Assembly (NCBI GenBank): GCA_006384855.1
Contig: VCJN01002233.1
Coordinates: 84,386-148,385 of the forward strand
DNA: 64,000 nucleotides
Reading direction: 5' to 3'
Source: Tetraselmis striata
Taxonomy: Eukaryota; Chlorophyta; Chlorodendrophyceae; Chlorodendrales; Chlorodendraceae
Positions 61,102 to 64,000 of the stretch are shown here, one piece after another; the stretch's first letter is position 1, and the number at the start of each line of letters is the position of its first letter. The notes beneath the pieces were generated by a model, which did no database searches, was not told the origin of the DNA, and saw nothing but the letters and a program-made list of their open reading frames with translations. A program made the position numbers and the translations under genes.

Positions 61102-61392
61102 GGCGTTGCTTACCTTTGTTCAGGCGCACCCATCATCCGGCGGGCGGTAAGGCCCTTGCGCCCCTCAGGAGCGGTCATGTCATCGCACGAGGATGTCATC
61201 GGACGAAGTTGTGCAAGAATGCCGGGGGCATGACCGCCACCCGGCATGAGAAATTCTTTCTGTAATATAAGTGTCACAACGCTCCGCGCCAAGCGCATCC
61301 CCTGCATGGGAGCCATGTAATTATTGCAGTGCAGCATTGTGGTTAACGCAATCAGGCGAGCGGATGCGGGCCCGCCTGGATACCACGTTGTT

Positions 61393-61935
61393 TCAGCGTT
61401 CCTTTTCCTCGCGCAGGTTGGTCACGACACGACGGTTCTGTGCCTTGCATTCTTCTTCCGGGCAATCGCGGACCTTGCGCTCCGTACCGTAGCCCTTGGC
61501 CCAGAGCCGTCCGGGCGCGACGCCCTTCGAGACCAGATAGGCCATGGCGGCATTGGCGCGCTTGGTCGACAGGGACGTGTTTTGCGCTTCGGTGCCGGGA
61601 TCGTCGGCAAAACCCTGGATCTTGGCGTACCAGCCCGTGTTCCTGTTCAGCCAGTCGGCCTGCTTGTCGAGCGTCATGCGCGCGGTTTCGTCGATCTCCG
61701 CGGACCCCGGCTTGAAATAGGTCCGCCGGCCGACATTGAGCATGAAGGCCTCTTCGCTCCCGGGAGCGATATTGGCGAAACCGATCGCCGGGGCGTTGGT
61801 GACATTGGGGGTGGCGACCGTGTCCGTGGTGTTGCAGCCGGCGAGGGCGGCCGCACCGGCCACCAGCACAAGGCCGAGGGCGAGACGTCTTGCGTTTGCT
61901 GTCGTCACGCGGCTGGAGCTCCTGATTTGCGTCAT
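61393..61935 (-). CDS. OmpA-family lipoprotein (Pal-like)
   Basis: The 180-residue protein has a lipoprotein signal ending in lipobox ALAGC (lipidated Cys34) and a C-terminal OmpA-type peptidoglycan-binding domain: YFKPGSAEIDETARMTLDKQ, IQGFADDPGTEAQNTSLSTKRA and NRRVVTNL. It should tether the outer membrane to peptidoglycan. Its ATG overlaps the L,D-transpeptidase stop (ATGA), so translation of the two is probably coupled. Its small size and context differ from the tol-pal operon, so it is a Pal relative rather than Pal. Confidence 0.84.
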   Translation of the reverse strand: MTQIRSSSRVTTANARRLALGLVLVAGAAALAGCNTTDTVATPNVTNAPAIGFANIAPGSEEAFMLNVGRRTYFKPGSAEIDETARMTLDKQADWLNRNTGWYAKIQGFADDPGTEAQNTSLSTKRANAAMAYLVSKGVAPGRLWAKGYGTERKVRDCPEEECKAQNRRVVTNLREEKER

Positions 61936-62630
61936 CCGTCCTGCGACCCCGCACCCAGATGCTCCAGAACCGAGACACGTGTCCCGACCGGACAGCGCTG
62001 GTAGAGATCGATCACGTCTTCCGGGAACATCCGGATGCAGCCGGAGGACACGTCGCTGCCGATGCTCCAGGGCTCCAGCGTGCCGTGCAGCCGGTAACCT
62101 GTGTCCGCGCCGCTGTCGTGATGCAGATAGAGCGCGCGCGGGCCGAGCGGGTTGTTCGGCGCACCGCCTTTCACCAGACGGGGAAGGTCCGGCTGGCGCT
62201 GGAGCATCTCGGGAGGCGGGACCCAGCGCGGCCACAGCGCCTTGCGCTTGATCTGCGCGCGTCCGTACCATTTGAAGCCGTCGCGACCGACGCCGACCCC
62301 GTAGCGCAGCGCCGTGTTGTTTTCCCAGATCCAGTAGAGAAAGTGATTGCGGGTGTCGACGACGACGGTGCCCGGCGATTCCTCGGACAGATATTTGACC
62401 ATCTGTCGCCGCCACTGCGGCTTGATCACCGAGAAGTTCGTGCGCCGATAGGCAAACCCGTTGTCTTCCAGGGTTCCGTCGAACCACTTAGAGGATGCGA
62501 TGGCCGGCGTTGGCAGGGCCGCGCAGGCAAGGGCCGCACCGCCGGCGACCAGAAGGCTGCGCCGCGACAGCGCGCCCGGCATTCTCGCGCCGGCCCCTGC
62601 GCGGCTTGAGGGTGTCAGTTCGTGGGTCAT
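61932..62630 (-). CDS. L,D-transpeptidase (YkuD domain), likely Tat-exported
   Basis: The 232-residue protein has the YkuD catalytic motif HGTLEPWSIGSDVSSGCIRM with His182, Cys198 and Arg200. The N-terminus contains SRRSLLVAGGAALACAALP, a twin-arginine-like signal (Arg23-Arg24). L,D-transpeptidases make 3-3 cross-links in peptidoglycan or attach proteins such as Lpp-like lipoproteins or outer-membrane barrels to it. Its stop overlaps the start of the OmpA-like lipoprotein gene, which makes a functional pair plausible. ATG 62630 is preceded by GGAGGAGAC. Confidence 0.85.
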   Translation of the reverse strand: MTHELTPSSRAGAGARMPGALSRRSLLVAGGAALACAALPTPAIASSKWFDGTLEDNGFAYRRTNFSVIKPQWRRQMVKYLSEESPGTVVVDTRNHFLYWIWENNTALRYGVGVGRDGFKWYGRAQIKRKALWPRWVPPPEMLQRQPDLPRLVKGGAPNNPLGPRALYLHHDSGADTGYRLHGTLEPWSIGSDVSSGCIRMFPEDVIDLYQRCPVGTRVSVLEHLGAGSQDG

Positions 62631-62757
62631 GCCGTCTCCTCCTCTGACGGGCGGGCCTTGTCGGGACGGCATCACGGCGAGTGGGGTTGCCGGCCTCTTC
62701 CGTCGCGGGTCCGCCGGACCTCGACGCGCAACATTACGGGACAGAAGCCGGAAAAGG

Positions 62758-64000
62758 TCAATCCCGGGCGGGGGTATGCCGCGGCGGGACGGCGCCCGCC
62801 GCGGCAAGCGCCTCCGGCGTGTCGAGGTCGAGCCGGGCGCCGGGACCCGTTTCGACCAGTGCCAGATCGTCCGGATGCTGGTCGAGCAGGTGCCGGGCGC
62901 CGCTGTCGCCTTCCAGTCGGGCCAGCGCCTCGAAGTGGCTCTTGTCCCAGAGCACCGGATTTCCGCGTTTGCCCTCATGCGCGGCGCCGACCACCAGGAC
63001 GCCGGCCTCCGGCGCATAGGCCGCAATCATCCGGTCGATCGCCTCCGCCGTGACCTCCGGCATGTCCGCAAGGAGGATGAGCGCGGCGTCTGCGGCCTCC
63101 GGCAATGCGGTGACGCCTGCGCGAATGGAGCCGGCCATGCCCTCGGCGTAATCCGGATTGTGGACGATCGTAACAGGCAGTCCGTCCAGCGCGGCCTCGA
63201 TCTCCCGGCTCATGTGGCCGGTGATCACGGTGAGCGAGGCGAGGCCGCTTGCAAGGGCGTTGCGCGCGGCGATGCGCACGACCGGCTCGCCGTCGATTGT
63301 CGCCAGTAGCTTGTTGATACCGCCGGCCCGCCGCGCCTGGCCTGCGGCGAGCAGGATGCCGTCGACCCTGTGGGCCCGCGCCGCGCGGCCGGGCGAAGCT
63401 TCTCGCGGTTGCGGGCGTGTCCCGATTTCCATCAGGAGGCCGCCGACCCCCATTGCCATGATGTCGTCCGGGGTGACCGGACAGTCCGCCATGTAGCGGT
63501 CGAGCACCCAGTCGAAACCGTTTTCCTTGGGACTGCGCGCGCAGCCCGGCGCGCCGATGATCGGGACCTTGCCGATATGGCCGATCAGCAGGAGATTGCC
63601 CGGATCGACCGGCATGCCGAAATGATCCACGCCGCCGCCCGCTGCCCGGATGCCTTGCGGGATCACGTCCGCCGGATCGACGATCGCGGAGGCTCCGAAG
63701 ATGAGAACCATGTCGACGCCGGCGGCAACCTGGTCGCGAATGGCGCCGGCGACGTCGGCAACGGTGTGGGCAACACGCAACTCGCCTGCAAGCCTTGAGC
63801 CGGAGACGGCGAGCCGGGCCTCGGTGATGCGCCGTGTCTTGTCGAGCGTTGCGGGCTTCACATGCGGCAGCGTCGTTGCGACGAGCCCGACGCTGCGGGC
63901 GCGAAACGGCGCGACGCGCACGGCCGCCCGCGCGACACTCTCGGCCCGGGAAATCGCCTCCTCGCCGACGGCGAACGGAATGATCTTTGCGGTTGCGACC
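62758..64000 (-). CDS. Molybdopterin-binding / NTP-transferase fusion protein (5' end outside window)
   Basis: The frame enters at the right edge without a start, so only about 413 residues are seen. The first part contains a molybdopterin-binding (MoaB/MogA-like) domain: VLIFGASAIVDPADVIP, LLIGHIGKVPIIGAPGCARSP. The second part is a MobA/MocA-type nucleotidyltransferase with GILLAAGQARRAGGINKLL, VITGHMS, and DMPEVT. This fusion is annotated in many Hyphomicrobiales as a molybdopterin-binding/glycosyltransferase 2 protein. It probably attaches CMP to molybdopterin for xanthine-dehydrogenase-type enzymes, an inference. Confidence 0.84.
   Translation of the reverse strand, partial: VATAKIIPFAVGEEAISRAESVARAAVRVAPFRARSVGLVATTLPHVKPATLDKTRRITEARLAVSGSRLAGELRVAHTVADVAGAIRDQVAAGVDMVLIFGASAIVDPADVIPQGIRAAGGGVDHFGMPVDPGNLLLIGHIGKVPIIGAPGCARSPKENGFDWVLDRYMADCPVTPDDIMAMGVGGLLMEIGTRPQPREASPGRAARAHRVDGILLAAGQARRAGGINKLLATIDGEPVVRIAARNALASGLASLTVITGHMSREIEAALDGLPVTIVHNPDYAEGMAGSIRAGVTALPEAADAALILLADMPEVTAEAIDRMIAAYAPEAGVLVVGAAHEGKRGNPVLWDKSHFEALARLEGDSGARHLLDQHPDDLALVETGPGARLDLDTPEALAAAGAVPPRHTPARD

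Noticed and set aside
61110-61337. Possible 75-residue minus-strand protein
   Set aside because: No recognisable features; it lies in the AT-rich promoter region between the OmpA-like and GcrA-like genes.

Overview
The window is core chromosome of a GC-rich alphaproteobacterium, most likely of the order Hyphomicrobiales (Rhizobiales). Support for this includes the gene order xerC / talC-like aldolase / priA / atpHAGDC, the mdh-sucCDAB-lpd cluster, an Omp19-like AprI/Inh lipoprotein, a rpsT-dnaA-dnaN-recF-gyrB block, a GcrA-like zinc protein and a FeS-type bacterial photolyase. A Stappiaceae-like genus is a guess only. I see no prophage, insertion sequence, tRNA, rRNA or CRISPR array.

Layout. 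1-4.0 kb: the end of an antitoxin gene, a PIN-domain toxin, yejF (two-domain peptide ABC ATPase), a BCCT transporter and a 39-residue one-helix protein overlapping its stop. 4.0-8.5 kb (minus): a MltB-like lytic transglycosylase with a frameshift, then recR, ybaB, dnaX and the 4.5S SRP RNA. 8.5-9.05 kb: an AT-rich patch with one unrecognised membrane protein. 9.06-13.05 kb: acyl-CoA synthetase, HIT protein, NADH pyrophosphatase and an EI24-family membrane protein. 13.2-17.6 kb: sdhCDAB, with an FkbM methyltransferase between sdhA and sdhB. 17.7-23.06 kb: small detoxification, redox and envelope genes (VOC, MAPEG, two AhpD-like proteins, a degenerate low-molecular-weight phosphatase relative, GNAT, Omp19-like) and zapE. 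23.2-33.5 kb: mdh, sucC, sucD, sucA, sucB, a LysE exporter and lpd. With sdh these encode succinyl-CoA synthetase, 2-oxoglutarate dehydrogenase, succinate dehydrogenase and malate dehydrogenase.

33.5-43.7 kb: two small secreted proteins, xerC and the aldolase (minus), then priA and the complete F1 ATP synthase operon atpHAGDC. 43.8-49.5 kb: alkB, a GFA-family protein, ubiB-ubiE (minus), mutM and an enoyl-CoA hydratase. 49.7-58.5 kb: rpsT, a 1.2 kb AT-rich gap, dnaA, dnaN, recF, a LysE exporter and gyrB. 58.5-59.1 kb: a stand-alone rpsL with its own strong promoter and terminator and two substitutions at classical streptomycin-resistance positions. 59.1-64.0 kb (minus): a FeS photolyase, a small GcrA-like zinc protein, an OmpA-like lipoprotein coupled to an L,D-transpeptidase, and a molybdopterin-binding/nucleotidyltransferase fusion cut by the right edge.

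Four housekeeping genes (MltB-like transglycosylase, zapE, sucB, gyrB) each carry one single-base frameshift at or beside a short homopolymer. Because gyrB is essential, uncorrected sequence error is the likeliest explanation, and these genes should be read as probably intact in the organism. The strongest biological leads are the divergent orphan rpsL, the BCCT-coupled micro-membrane protein, the toxin-antitoxin pair welded to yejF, the methyltransferase inside the sdh operon, and ACGT-centred palindromes shared by sdh and mdh.
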